A stretch of DNA of 62,780 nt, taken from the NCBI GenBank assembly GCA_903895255.1, contig CAITTG010000090.1:1-62780 (forward strand). Reading direction: 5' to 3'. Positions within the stretch are counted from its first letter, which is position 1. Each line of letters opens with the position of its first letter. Below, one piece after another: positions 31,926 through 40,423 of this stretch. The notes beneath the pieces were generated by a model. The model saw only the letters and a program-made list of their open reading frames with translations. It was not told where the DNA came from and did no database searches. The DNA comes from an uncultured Verrucomicrobia subdivision 3 bacterium. GTDB lineage: Bacteria; Verrucomicrobiota; Verrucomicrobiia; Limisphaerales; UBA11358. The position numbers and the translations under genes were made by a program.

Positions 31926-32627
31926 ATGAAAACCAATTTACTGACCCTAATCGGCTTGATGCTGTTCAGTGAGGCATTTACGGCCACTGCACAAACCACT
32001 CTGCTTACCTTTGACGATGTGAGCACTTCGGGCGGACAAGACCCCGGTTATTATCCCATTTCAATGTTCGGCACACCGGGAACTTATGGGGGCTTGATTT
32101 GGGATGCACCCCTGTTTACGCCAGTGTCCTATGACGTCGGCATTGTTAATCCCGTTACCTTCTTGGGTATTCCCTCGGTTACGGCCAAAGCTGGGGTGAC
32201 GGGCTATGGGGATGCGAATGGCCTGGTTTCGGGGCAAAACGTCATGGATATTGGAGATCGAAGCACGGTAAGCGCCCTTCCCGGCACGCTGTTTGATTTT
32301 GATTCGGGATATTTCACCGCTTGCTGGCAGAACGGTGTCAACGTCACATTGATTGGCTATCGAAATGGAGGCATGGCTGATTACGCTTATTCTACGTTGA
32401 GTTCGTTGTCCCCCACATTTGAAAATCTGAACTGGACGGACCTTGACGAAATGGTTTTTTACATTGGCTCGTCGAATCCCTATATCTGCGCCGACAACCT
32501 GACTTTTGATTTAAACGCCCAAAACGTCCCTGAACCCTCAGTGTTGGCTTTGTTTGGTTTTGGTTCGCTGGCCGGCTTCCGGTCCTTTCGCCGCCAGAAA
32601 GTTGGTCGCCTTCATGTCCTTGCGTAG
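31926..32627 (+). CDS. PEP-CTERM sorting-domain protein
   Basis: A 233-residue exported protein. From the ATG at 31926 it has a signal peptide (MKTNLLTLIGLMLF... TATAQ). The mature domain contains LTFDDVSTSGG and GYYPISMFGTPGTYGGL, of the kind seen in other PEP-CTERM proteins. The C-terminal tripartite tag is NVPEPSVLALFGFG, SLAGF, then RRQK. Exosortase recognises the PEP motif, cuts the tag and attaches or releases the protein at the surface. The exosortase must come from the host, since none is in the element. It is unusual cargo beside transfer genes. Confidence 0.85.
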   Translation: MKTNLLTLIGLMLFSEAFTATAQTTLLTFDDVSTSGGQDPGYYPISMFGTPGTYGGLIWDAPLFTPVSYDVGIVNPVTFLGIPSVTAKAGVTGYGDANGLVSGQNVMDIGDRSTVSALPGTLFDFDSGYFTACWQNGVNVTLIGYRNGGMADYAYSTLSSLSPTFENLNWTDLDEMVFYIGSSNPYICADNLTFDLNAQNVPEPSVLALFGFGSLAGFRSFRRQKVGRLHVLA

Positions 32628-32678
32628 GTTTGGAACTGGGTGTGTCGCTGTCGCCATGGTCGCCAGGGGAAAGAAAAA

Positions 32679-32701
32679 GGTCGGGCAGTGCTTGCCCGGC
32701 C
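32679..32701 (+). terminator. Hairpin after the PEP-CTERM gene
   Basis: GGTCGGGCA (32679-32687) pairs with TGCCCGGCC (32693-32701) with one wobble and a 5-base loop, 52 bases after the stop. It lacks a T-run, so termination is only probable. It would also lie beyond the stop of the convergent gene at 32737. Confidence 0.4.
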
Positions 32702-32736
32702 CATATTGTGTGCCGGAATTCCCCGGCGAGATGAGG

Positions 32737-33060
32737 TTACTGTTTGGATTTCTTAGGGACAGCAGGCGGATTGCTGACTTCCGGTGCTGCGGGTGGTTGC
32801 TGGGTGACCGCCGCTGTCTCCGTTGCCGAATTTTCCGTAGCCTTTGTTCCCTCAGACTTCGCTTGCTCTGACTCTGGGGCTGGTTCTTGCGTGGCCTTCT
32901 CGCCCGCTTTGGCTTTGCGCCATTGCCACAGGGCGAATCCCGCCTTCACTAATTTGGGGTTCAAGGATTTCCCATGCAATTCCCCAACGATTTCCACGAG
33001 TTCATCATGGGGGATGTAGCCTGCCTCACGTATCACCGCTTTTATTTTCGTTTTCGTCAT
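32737..33060 (-). CDS. Hypothetical two-part protein with disordered tail
   Basis: A 107-residue protein. Residues 1-45 form a small helical domain (MTKTKIKAVIREAGYIPHDE, ELHGKSLNPKLVKAGFALW). The rest is Ala/Pro/Glu/Thr-rich and disordered. The start at 33060 has AAAGG upstream; 33075 is an alternative. The function is unknown; the N-terminal part could bind DNA or protein. Confidence 0.5.
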   Translation of the reverse strand: MTKTKIKAVIREAGYIPHDELVEIVGELHGKSLNPKLVKAGFALWQWRKAKAGEKATQEPAPESEQAKSEGTKATENSATETAAVTQQPPAAPEVSNPPAVPKKSKQ

Positions 33061-33377
33061 TTTTATGCCTTTCATTCTTTCCTGATGCGTTATGGCCAGA
33101 CCGGTTTTCGGGCTGTCTTCAACCAAAACGCATATCCATTCACTCTCAGGATACCAGTCGTTTTGGCAGGTCGATTAGATTTCCAAAAATAATTTTGAAG
33201 GGTTTGGCATTGGTCCTGCTTGATAGCGGTATTGAAGAAATCGGATTTCCTCCCACACTTCGACGACCGCCGCAATGAGATGGCTTACCGAAGTTTTGGG
33301 AGCATCGGCGAGATGTGACCGCCTTGTAATTCCATTTTAGCTCGCAAGTTGTGGGCAGACAGGCGAAATTGTAAAAA
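33061..33377. other. Intergenic stretch without recognised features
   Basis: About 317 bases between divergent genes at 33060 and 33378. I see no reading frame with protein-like character, no strong dyad and no clear promoter. It presumably carries the promoters of both flanking genes. Confidence 0.4.
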
Positions 33378-33875
33378 ATGATCGAACTGATGACCATCGG
33401 GTATGAGGGAATGACGCAAAAGGATTTTCTGGGTGTTCTGAAACGCTGCCGGGTGACGATGCTGGTGGATGTGCGAGAATTGGCCATTAGCCGGAAGCCT
33501 GGTTTTGCCAAGGTGGCTTTATCTGAGGCTTTGGAGCAGTGTGGCATTAAATACGAACATCTGGTTGATCTCGGCTGCCCCCGTGACATTCGCCACAATT
33601 ATCGGGAAGATGGCGATTGGTCTCGGTACACCCGGAAATATAAGGCTTATCTCGATACCCAAGAGCCCACATTGATGCGGCTTTGGAATTTGATGCAGGA
33701 TGAACGGTGCTGCCTGATGTGCTTTGAGGAAGATTTTAATTTTTGCCACCGGTCGTTTATCGCTGAACGAGTGGTGAGGATGGCGGATTTGCCCATGCGG
33801 GCCCAACACCTCACTGGTCCAATGACAGGCCGAGTTGTTCGGCTTGATTCGGGTCCGGTTTTGGCGGGTAGATGA
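33378..33875 (+). CDS. DUF488 family protein
   Basis: A 165-residue protein of the DUF488 family. TIGYEGMTQKDFLGVLKRC at the N-terminus, VDVRELAISRKPGF (the DVR-x(n)-S motif) and CLMCFEEDFNFCHR with its paired cysteines and CHR near residues 112-126 are hallmarks. The biochemical role is not established; such genes cluster near defence and DNA-repair genes. The 3' end overlaps the convergent gene at 33811-34653 by 65 bases. Confidence 0.82.
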   Translation: MIELMTIGYEGMTQKDFLGVLKRCRVTMLVDVRELAISRKPGFAKVALSEALEQCGIKYEHLVDLGCPRDIRHNYREDGDWSRYTRKYKAYLDTQEPTLMRLWNLMQDERCCLMCFEEDFNFCHRSFIAERVVRMADLPMRAQHLTGPMTGRVVRLDSGPVLAGR

Positions 33876-34653
33876 TGCCGACGATAAGCCACTGGTCAGG
33901 AAAACGGTGAATCGTTCCCATTAGCAAGAGAAGGTCTTTGGCTGCGAAATCGGTTTCAAGACGATGCCGAAATTTGGCTTCCCAGCCGCTTTCTCCGTAA
34001 CTCTGTATGCATTTCCAGAAAAGGGCGCCGATTTCCCAATCCGTAAGCTTGTGTGTGGAGATTTCCGTCTGGCCATCTGGACCGATGCACTCGTACCGGT
34101 AGTGGAAGTCATACGGCAATTTTCGCAGAGGCGGCCTGCGTTTGATTTCTTCGGAGTCAAATAATCCGTCTTGGGAGAGCTTAATCCGGTCTTCCTCCGT
34201 CCAGTCGTCGTCTTTGGTCTTGGTGATTCGGAGTTCCTGGATTCGTGAAACCCGCAGAACCCCGAGCGTCTGGCCAGTTGTTTGCCGCCGTTGTTCAAGC
34301 GCGGTGAAGCCAGGAACAATGTGAGAATGAAGCCAACGAGTCCTTTCCCCCCAATCCCCGTTCTTGATCGGGATGACGTTGCCAGAGCGGTGAATTGAGC
34401 CGGTGTCAATCCGGCGGCTTTCTGGGCGATGATCGCTGTTGGGCCTGGATACGCGAGCCTGAATCCATTCCCATTTCTTGAACTGCGCGTCACCTTCAAG
34501 CAGTCGGTATGGAACCGGGAAGATGCGTCGCAGGTCACCGGCGCGGTTGACTGCGGCAACACAGGTTGTCTCGCGATGGCCCGCACTGGGAGACGGATAG
34601 GTTTTGGTGAGGATTAATAATTCCTCAGTGTCTGGTTGTATTGTTGTGGCCAT
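33811..34653 (-). CDS. Hypothetical partner of DUF488
   Basis: A 280-residue protein with a distinctive N-terminus: LLILTKTYPSPSAGHRETTC, then GDLRRIFPVPYRLLEGD and FKKWEWIQARV. Later come ETDFAAKDLLLLMGT and HRFPDQWLIVGIIYPP. From memory this type often sits beside DUF488 genes and may contain OB-like beta barrels; I cannot confirm that. The convergent 65-base overlap with the DUF488 gene is unusual and suggests joint inheritance as a pair. Confidence 0.65.
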   Translation of the reverse strand: MATTIQPDTEELLILTKTYPSPSAGHRETTCVAAVNRAGDLRRIFPVPYRLLEGDAQFKKWEWIQARVSRPNSDHRPESRRIDTGSIHRSGNVIPIKNGDWGERTRWLHSHIVPGFTALEQRRQTTGQTLGVLRVSRIQELRITKTKDDDWTEEDRIKLSQDGLFDSEEIKRRPPLRKLPYDFHYRYECIGPDGQTEISTHKLTDWEIGALFWKCIQSYGESGWEAKFRHRLETDFAAKDLLLLMGTIHRFPDQWLIVGIIYPPKPDPNQAEQLGLSLDQ

Positions 34654-34713
34654 CAGGTGATTTGGAAATTTGATGCCCTGCGATTCTCTATTTTTTGCCT
34701 ATTAGTGAAATAA

Positions 34714-35469
34714 TCATGTATTTTCCAAAATCCCGGGCCAGTTTGGAGATGTTTGTATTGCAAAACGGCGTGGAACGGTTGCTGCTTCTAGGCTGCTCTG
34801 GCGCGCTTGATCAACTTCCGACTGGGTAAGAATTTCCCGGGCTGTGGCTTCTTCACAGAATATCGTGATAAGGTCCGCTAAGTTCGCATAATAAGCCGCA
34901 ATTGTATGTGGCAAGACCGAAGACCTGGACAAGTCGTGGCCATCGTAAACTAGGAGGTCGTTTTGGCCTAGCGAGTAACTTTTTTGCAGTGCTCTGTATG
35001 TCCTGTGGGTAAATTTGGAAAGCTGGTTGTAAAAGTCGCGTCTGTTATTTTCAGCAGTTTTGCCCAACGTTTTTCCAATGTATTCCCTATATATTTTGTG
35101 TTGAATCACCTCGTTCTCATACCATTTACGAAGATTTTTTTGCGCGGCAGGTGAATTACTATGCAAGTAAGCCGCGAGATCAAGGGTTTCGACGACGACG
35201 CGGAACATTTGGGCGGCAATCCGGTGGCGGTTTGTGCTGATCGATTCCAGACCATCGCGGAGGGCGTCCAAAGCGTCGATTTGAAGCATCCAAATCGCTT
35301 TTTTAAGCGAAATGTCGTCCCTTGCAAATGTCATGTTGAATCGATTATATAGTGCGTAGAGATTGTCTAATAGTTTCTGAGCTTCACGAACAAACTGCTT
35401 TTGGGCATCATGTTCGTATGGGTTTATGTAAGCCTCTTCGGGATCGCGATTCCAGACAATGCTTGGCAT
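34714..35469 (-). CDS. Helical protein at the end of the defence operon
   Basis: A 251-residue all-helical protein that I do not recognise. Visible segments include LKKAIWMLQIDALDALRDGL, STNRHRIAAQMFRVVVETLD and NNRRDFYNQLSKFTHRTYRA, a style shared with DUF5677-like helical domains. It begins 25 bases after the FRG gene stop and is the last gene of the minus-strand run that starts at hsdM. It may be a structural or regulatory partner of the FRG protein. Confidence 0.55.
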   Translation of the reverse strand: MPSIVWNRDPEEAYINPYEHDAQKQFVREAQKLLDNLYALYNRFNMTFARDDISLKKAIWMLQIDALDALRDGLESISTNRHRIAAQMFRVVVETLDLAAYLHSNSPAAQKNLRKWYENEVIQHKIYREYIGKTLGKTAENNRRDFYNQLSKFTHRTYRALQKSYSLGQNDLLVYDGHDLSRSSVLPHTIAAYYANLADLITIFCEEATAREILTQSEVDQARQSSLEAATVPRRFAIQTSPNWPGILENT

Positions 35470-35494
35470 ATTCTTTGGAGGGTGTAATTAAGCG

Positions 35495-36346
35495 TTACAG
35501 TTTCCAACCTCTTTTTATCTCATGCGAAAGATGGTCGAGATCATTGTAAACGGTGAATTCATTAACATTGAGCTGCCGCAACTGGTCGCGAATTGGCCCC
35601 TTGGCATCTCCGGGTATCTTCAATCGCGCGAGTGAAGGATTGTCGTGGTTTGCTGCATTATGAGTGTGCATCGTGAAGCAGGAATTCTGCTGCCCGATTC
35701 TACCAACATGATTATCCGGGCGAAAAGGAAGAATGCGGGGGAATGCCTCTACGACAGGTCTTCCATCTTTTATTTTTTCCAATGGGGATGTCCAAAATGA
35801 AAGTCCGATTGCGTCCCGTATTTGAGGATGTCGAATTGTCCGCATATGGGGCATCGGTTCTTCGCTTCCCGCCTTCGGCCACGGAAACATTTTTGTGGGT
35901 TCCATGACGAATACGTCGCCGTCTTCTTTGGAGTCCTCGTCGCACACAGCAAAGAACAGCGCGGCAAGTGGATTGGCGGTCCAATCGAGTAGTCGCGTTG
36001 GCATTCCATAGTGTTGTGCAAGTACATATATCTCGGTTATGTCGTTTGAATCGATCATTCTTGCACCGGCCGTACGAAATTCCATGAGCATTTCACGTTC
36101 AAGATTGAGCCTTTTCGCTTCGGTGTCATCGCCATATATATTTGCACTCTGTTTTGTGAACTTTTCGCGGTAGACTCCGGGTTCAAGTTTGTAGCTCCTT
36201 TTGCTGTGGCCTCTAAACCAAGCGTTACTGTGATAGCCGCGTTCGCTGATGTTGTTCTTTTTTCGCCATTCTGTTATTTGCGTAAGCAGATCACTGACGT
36301 TTTTTACTTCGCCAAAGTCAGCTCCTGGAATATTTATTTGTGCCAT
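35495..36346 (-). CDS. FRG-domain protein
   Basis: A 283-residue protein whose N-terminal half is an FRG domain. AWFRGHSKRSYKLEPGVYRE (residues 42-61) contains the W/F-R-G signature, and IYVLAQHYGMPTRLLDWTAN, then PLAALFFAVCDE, is the second conserved block. FRG proteins are widespread near restriction and abortive-infection genes; an ADP-ribosyl-related activity has been discussed, but the reaction is not established. The position 39 bases after the HExxH peptidase gene suggests a shared transcript. Confidence 0.78.
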   Translation of the reverse strand: MAQINIPGADFGEVKNVSDLLTQITEWRKKNNISERGYHSNAWFRGHSKRSYKLEPGVYREKFTKQSANIYGDDTEAKRLNLEREMLMEFRTAGARMIDSNDITEIYVLAQHYGMPTRLLDWTANPLAALFFAVCDEDSKEDGDVFVMEPTKMFPWPKAGSEEPMPHMRTIRHPQIRDAIGLSFWTSPLEKIKDGRPVVEAFPRILPFRPDNHVGRIGQQNSCFTMHTHNAANHDNPSLARLKIPGDAKGPIRDQLRQLNVNEFTVYNDLDHLSHEIKRGWKL

Positions 36347-36385
36347 AATTATTTTCCTTAAATGATGAGAGTGCTAGCCGCAAAA

Positions 36386-36856
36386 TTATGGCTGGTTTCC
36401 AACAAGCCTGTCCGCTGTTTTCATTGCCTCCTGTTCAAGCGGTCCGAATGGGTAGCCTGGGCTAAGACATTCGCTTACGTAGGGGTGCAGGAAATTTGCA
36501 ATTCCACCCAGCCTCTCGTATTGGCCGGTGTGAGTTAGTTCGTGAATCAGAAGTTTTCGGTCCGCTCGGCAGTCGGACCTGATGACGATGCCATATTGGA
36601 AAGTCGTGCCTCCTGTGTGAGGCGAGATTAACCCTGTCTCCATGGCTGCCTTTGCAAGCGCGAGATCAACCGGAATTGGAATTGGAGCATATAAAACGCG
36701 GACTTTTTCCGGGGCTTTGACTCCTGCGTTCTTGGCATCTTCAATTTGATCTGGATTGAGTGGAGCTCCTTTTTGAAGAATTTCCGTTTCCATATCGGAC
36801 ACCCATTTTACCGCCCGTGGGAATAATATTTGAAACTGCTCTGGGGTGATGTTCAT
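36386..36856 (-). CDS. Small zinc metallopeptidase (HExxH)
   Basis: A 156-residue protein with LLIHELTHTGQYERLGG, giving the zinc motif H105-E106-x-x-H109. A downstream acidic helix (LEQEAMKTADRL) may supply the third ligand, as in gluzincins. There is no signal peptide, so it is a cytosolic protease, perhaps acting on a toxin, regulator or phage protein. It follows hsdR by 57 bases and precedes the FRG gene by 39. Confidence 0.72.
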   Translation of the reverse strand: MNITPEQFQILFPRAVKWVSDMETEILQKGAPLNPDQIEDAKNAGVKAPEKVRVLYAPIPIPVDLALAKAAMETGLISPHTGGTTFQYGIVIRSDCRADRKLLIHELTHTGQYERLGGIANFLHPYVSECLSPGYPFGPLEQEAMKTADRLVGNQP

Positions 36857-36913
36857 TTCAATAAAAGCGCTCTGTTTTTTTGGGGGGTATAGTTAATCTT
36901 TTGATCGTTTATA

Positions 36914-39900
36914 TCAATTATTGGCGGCGCTGGCGAACGTTATTCCCGCATTGCTCCGTTGCCAGATGTATCCATAAATGCGGTTGGCGAGCGTGTCGGC
37001 ATCCTCTTCGGTAAAGGGCGGTCTTGGCAGGGTGGTGTACAGGTTGTCGAGGATGCAGATTTGCACGTCGGCCTGGGTGGTCTCGTTCCTAAACCAGTTG
37101 GGCACGGAATTGATTTTCCCCTGCAACACGGCCAGCAGTTCCTTGCTGGCTTGTTTCAACTTTTCGCGGTCGGTTTTGGAGAGGTTGTCTTTCTGCAACA
37201 GGTCAAAAAGGGCAAGTTCGTCTTCGGTTAGCCCCTCGCAAATATGGCGCTGGGATTCCGCAGTAAGGCCAAAATTTAATTCGACGACCCGGGCGAAGGT
37301 TTGCTCGACGGTGGCCCGGTCTTTCTCGCGGTTGTAATCAGCGACGATGGCCTGATATTTTTTGTAATAATCCATACGCATGGGGTTTTGAGCCAGCATC
37401 GCGGCCAGCCGTTTTTCCACCAGTAGCCGCATGTCTTGCAGGGTGGTGTGCTTGCGTTTGATTTTCTTGGCGAATTCGTCCCGGAGCTTCTCAAAATCAA
37501 TTTTACTCAGGTCAACCGTGACGCCTCCGGCATGATCTTCCCCCGCACCCTGGGTTCGGATCGCTTCATTGACGATTTGGTGCAATTCTTTTAGGAGGGT
37601 GGTCACGTCGGCCGTATCGCGGTTTTCTTGCAACTTCTTGTAAATCGCCTCAATGTTGTCGTGCCGGATATAATATTGCTGAACCGACGGTTCCAGCATG
37701 ACCGTTTTCATGCGGGAAAAGATTTCCCGCGCCATGATCTCGAATCGTCGCTTGGCCTCGTCTGTGGTGTAAAGGGCGTCCACGGCGTCACGGAGCGCTT
37801 CGATCCGGGTGAATCCGGTTGCTCCTGCGAGCCGGTTTGGCTCGAATCCGAGGTCCCGCAGATGTTTTTCGGCGGATTCGATGGCATCTTTTAGCGCCGG
37901 GACGTATTCCTCCAAGGGAATTGCGGGGTCCTCATTCCCGCTGCTGCCGCCGGTGTTGGTGGTACCGGATGTGCCGGTGCTCCCGCCTGTGCCGCCGGGG
38001 TCGCCCGTCTCGTCGTCTCCGAGCGCGTATTGGGCTAGGGCTTCCCGCAGGCTTTTGAGCACCCCGTTGTAATCCACGATCACCCCGCAGTCTTTGCCGG
38101 GGTATATCCGGTTGGCGCGGGCAATCGCTTGCATGAGCGTGTGCGCCCGCATCGGTTTATCTATGTAGAGTGTTTGCAGACATTCCACGTCGAAGCCGGT
38201 GAGCCACATGGCACAGACGATGGCGATGCGGAAGGGGTGTTTCGGCTCTTTGAAGGCATCTTCGACGGTCATGCGTTTGCCGTCCGGCGTCTCAAAACCG
38301 TTTTTCATCACCACCCTGTGTGGGATGATGTCGAATTCCCATTTAGCGAAGTCCCGCACCTCGTTCTGCGCTTCGCTGATAATGATTTCAATGATGGTGG
38401 TTTCCATCCATTGAGCGAGTAACCGCGTTTTTTCCAGGTCGCTGCTGAGACTTTCCCGTGCATCCATGTCAGTGGTGGCTGCCAGTGTTGCCTCCATGGC
38501 TGGGATGCTGGCTTTGATGGCTGCCAGTTTTGCTGCCCAGCGCGGTCGGATGCGCTGGAACATGCGGGCACAGGTAATTTTGTCTATGCACACGAGCATG
38601 GATTTGCCGCATTCCCACCGTGCGATGCAGTGGTCAACGAAATCATCTGCGAGTTTGTCGAGCCGTTCGGGTGCGGTGATGATTTCGTAATCTTTGCCCA
38701 GTAGTTTTTCGAGCAGGGCGATTTGATCGGGGTCAAGCTCGGCTTCCTCGATTTTGGCGGCGATCCGGTCGTTCAGGTCAAGCCGGGCAATGCCAAGTTT
38801 TTCACCCCGGTTTTCATAGATCAGTTTGACAGTCGAATTATCCTCCTCGGAACGTTTGAAATCGTACCGGGAGACGTAATTGCCGAATATGCGCCGGGTC
38901 AGGTGGTCATGTTTGAATAAGGGCGTTCCGGTGAATCCAAGGAAGGCGGCGTTTGGCAGGGCCATACGCATATTCCGGGCGAATTTGCCGGATTGGGTTC
39001 GATGTGCTTCATCGGAAATGACAATGATATTGTCCCGCAGGCTGTACGGTTCTCTGGCGCTCACCGGCTGGTTGAATTTGTGGATCATCGTGAAGATGAA
39101 CCGGTGATTGCCTTTCAGCAGTTCCTTCAATTCCTTGCCGTTGCTGGCGCGTGGAGTCGTTTTCGGGTCCACGATGCCGCACCCTGTGAATGTGCGCCAT
39201 ATCTGGTCGTCGAGGTCTTCCCGGTCCGTCATGATGACGAAGGTGAAGTTGCCGGGGACTTCGCGCCGGACTTTCTCGGAGAACATCACCATGGAGTAGG
39301 TTTTGCCGCTGCCTTGGGTATGCCAGAATACCCCGAGGCGGCCCAGATCGGGATGAGCGCGGGTGATGAGGGGAAGTTCCGCGTCCTTTTGTTTACCTGT
39401 TTCGGGTGTATCATTTGGCGGCAATGCCGCCAGTGCTTCGGTAACAATCGCGGGTTTTTCAGGCAATTCCTTCGCGACCTGGAATTGAAGCCGGCGTTCG
39501 GGCGGGAACTCCTTTTTGAGTTCCTCCTGATATTGGACGGAGGCCACCGCTTTATTGACACCGAGCACCTGATGATTGCGGGCGACTATTTTCCTGGTTC
39601 CACCGGGGCGGCTGTCATCGTACAGGATGAAGTTGGCGACGAGATCAAGGAGCCGTTCCTTTGCGAGCATTCCGTCCAGGAGCACTTGGGCTTCGACGCG
39701 GCCTTTTTCCTGCTCTTCATTACGTTTCCATTCCACGAAATGTTCCCATTTGCTCGTGATGGAACCGTAGCGCGCCCGGTGACCGTTGCTGACGATGAGA
39801 AAAGCGTTGTGATGGAATGCGTGACTAATGCTTGTTTCGCTGAGGTAATCGGTCAGGTTGTTGTCGAATCCGGCTCGCATGTTCAGATAGACCGCTTTTA

Positions 39901-40423
39901 ATTCGATGAAAACAAGCGGGATGCCGTTGACGAAACAGACCAGATCGGCGCGGCGATTGTATTCAGGTACACGCAACCCCTTGATTTTCAGTTCACGGAC
40001 GGCTAGGTACCGGTTGTTGGGGGTGCCGTCGGTGCCGGTGCCGTTGTGAAAATCAATGACGTGGGCAAGGGCATGTTCGGATTCGCCTTTGACGTTTCGC
40101 CATTGGACCGGGACGCCGTTGCGGATGAATCCGTAAAATTCACGGTTTTGTTGGATGAGCGAGCGAGTGAAGTCCACCCGTGTGATTTTATCGATGGCTT
40201 GTGTGATGGCCGATTCCGGGAGTGTGGTATTGAGACGCTTCAACGCGGCGCGAAGATCGCGGACGAGGATGACATCACGTTCGCTGTTGCGACCAAGGGT
40301 GCCGGTGGAGCCGAAGGTTTCGTCGCTGTGGGCGTAGACGATTTCCCAGCCGAGAACATTTTCCAGATGGTCGGCAAAAGTTTTTTGGACGAGCCGGTCT
40401 TCGCTATTGATGTCGGTTATCAT
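36914..40423 (-). CDS. hsdR: Type I restriction enzyme, R subunit
   Basis: A 1169-residue HsdR of full length. The N-terminal PD-(D/E)xK nuclease has RRADLVCFVNGIPLVFIELK with Asp160, Glu174 and Lys176. The SF2 motor follows, with Walker A HTQGSGKT (368-375), DEAH at 471-474, GFTGTPLF, and later TGFDVECLQTLYIDKP and IARANRIYPGKDCG. The C-terminal helical part ends LANRIYGYIWQRS. It translocates DNA and cuts at a distance when the HsdM/HsdS complex finds unmodified sites. Its start overlaps the stop of the GHKL gene (ATGA, 40420-40423). A Gly/Thr/Ser-rich linker (GDPGGTGGSTGTSG) near residue 810 is an oddity. Confidence 0.95.
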   Translation of the reverse strand: MITDINSEDRLVQKTFADHLENVLGWEIVYAHSDETFGSTGTLGRNSERDVILVRDLRAALKRLNTTLPESAITQAIDKITRVDFTRSLIQQNREFYGFIRNGVPVQWRNVKGESEHALAHVIDFHNGTGTDGTPNNRYLAVRELKIKGLRVPEYNRRADLVCFVNGIPLVFIELKAVYLNMRAGFDNNLTDYLSETSISHAFHHNAFLIVSNGHRARYGSITSKWEHFVEWKRNEEQEKGRVEAQVLLDGMLAKERLLDLVANFILYDDSRPGGTRKIVARNHQVLGVNKAVASVQYQEELKKEFPPERRLQFQVAKELPEKPAIVTEALAALPPNDTPETGKQKDAELPLITRAHPDLGRLGVFWHTQGSGKTYSMVMFSEKVRREVPGNFTFVIMTDREDLDDQIWRTFTGCGIVDPKTTPRASNGKELKELLKGNHRFIFTMIHKFNQPVSAREPYSLRDNIIVISDEAHRTQSGKFARNMRMALPNAAFLGFTGTPLFKHDHLTRRIFGNYVSRYDFKRSEEDNSTVKLIYENRGEKLGIARLDLNDRIAAKIEEAELDPDQIALLEKLLGKDYEIITAPERLDKLADDFVDHCIARWECGKSMLVCIDKITCARMFQRIRPRWAAKLAAIKASIPAMEATLAATTDMDARESLSSDLEKTRLLAQWMETTIIEIIISEAQNEVRDFAKWEFDIIPHRVVMKNGFETPDGKRMTVEDAFKEPKHPFRIAIVCAMWLTGFDVECLQTLYIDKPMRAHTLMQAIARANRIYPGKDCGVIVDYNGVLKSLREALAQYALGDDETGDPGGTGGSTGTSGTTNTGGSSGNEDPAIPLEEYVPALKDAIESAEKHLRDLGFEPNRLAGATGFTRIEALRDAVDALYTTDEAKRRFEIMAREIFSRMKTVMLEPSVQQYYIRHDNIEAIYKKLQENRDTADVTTLLKELHQIVNEAIRTQGAGEDHAGGVTVDLSKIDFEKLRDEFAKKIKRKHTTLQDMRLLVEKRLAAMLAQNPMRMDYYKKYQAIVADYNREKDRATVEQTFARVVELNFGLTAESQRHICEGLTEDELALFDLLQKDNLSKTDREKLKQASKELLAVLQGKINSVPNWFRNETTQADVQICILDNLYTTLPRPPFTEEDADTLANRIYGYIWQRSNAGITFASAANN

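Noticed and set aside
38993..39901. Plus-strand frame of 302 codons opposite hsdR
   Set aside because: Antisense to the conserved helicase region; no recognisable domain.
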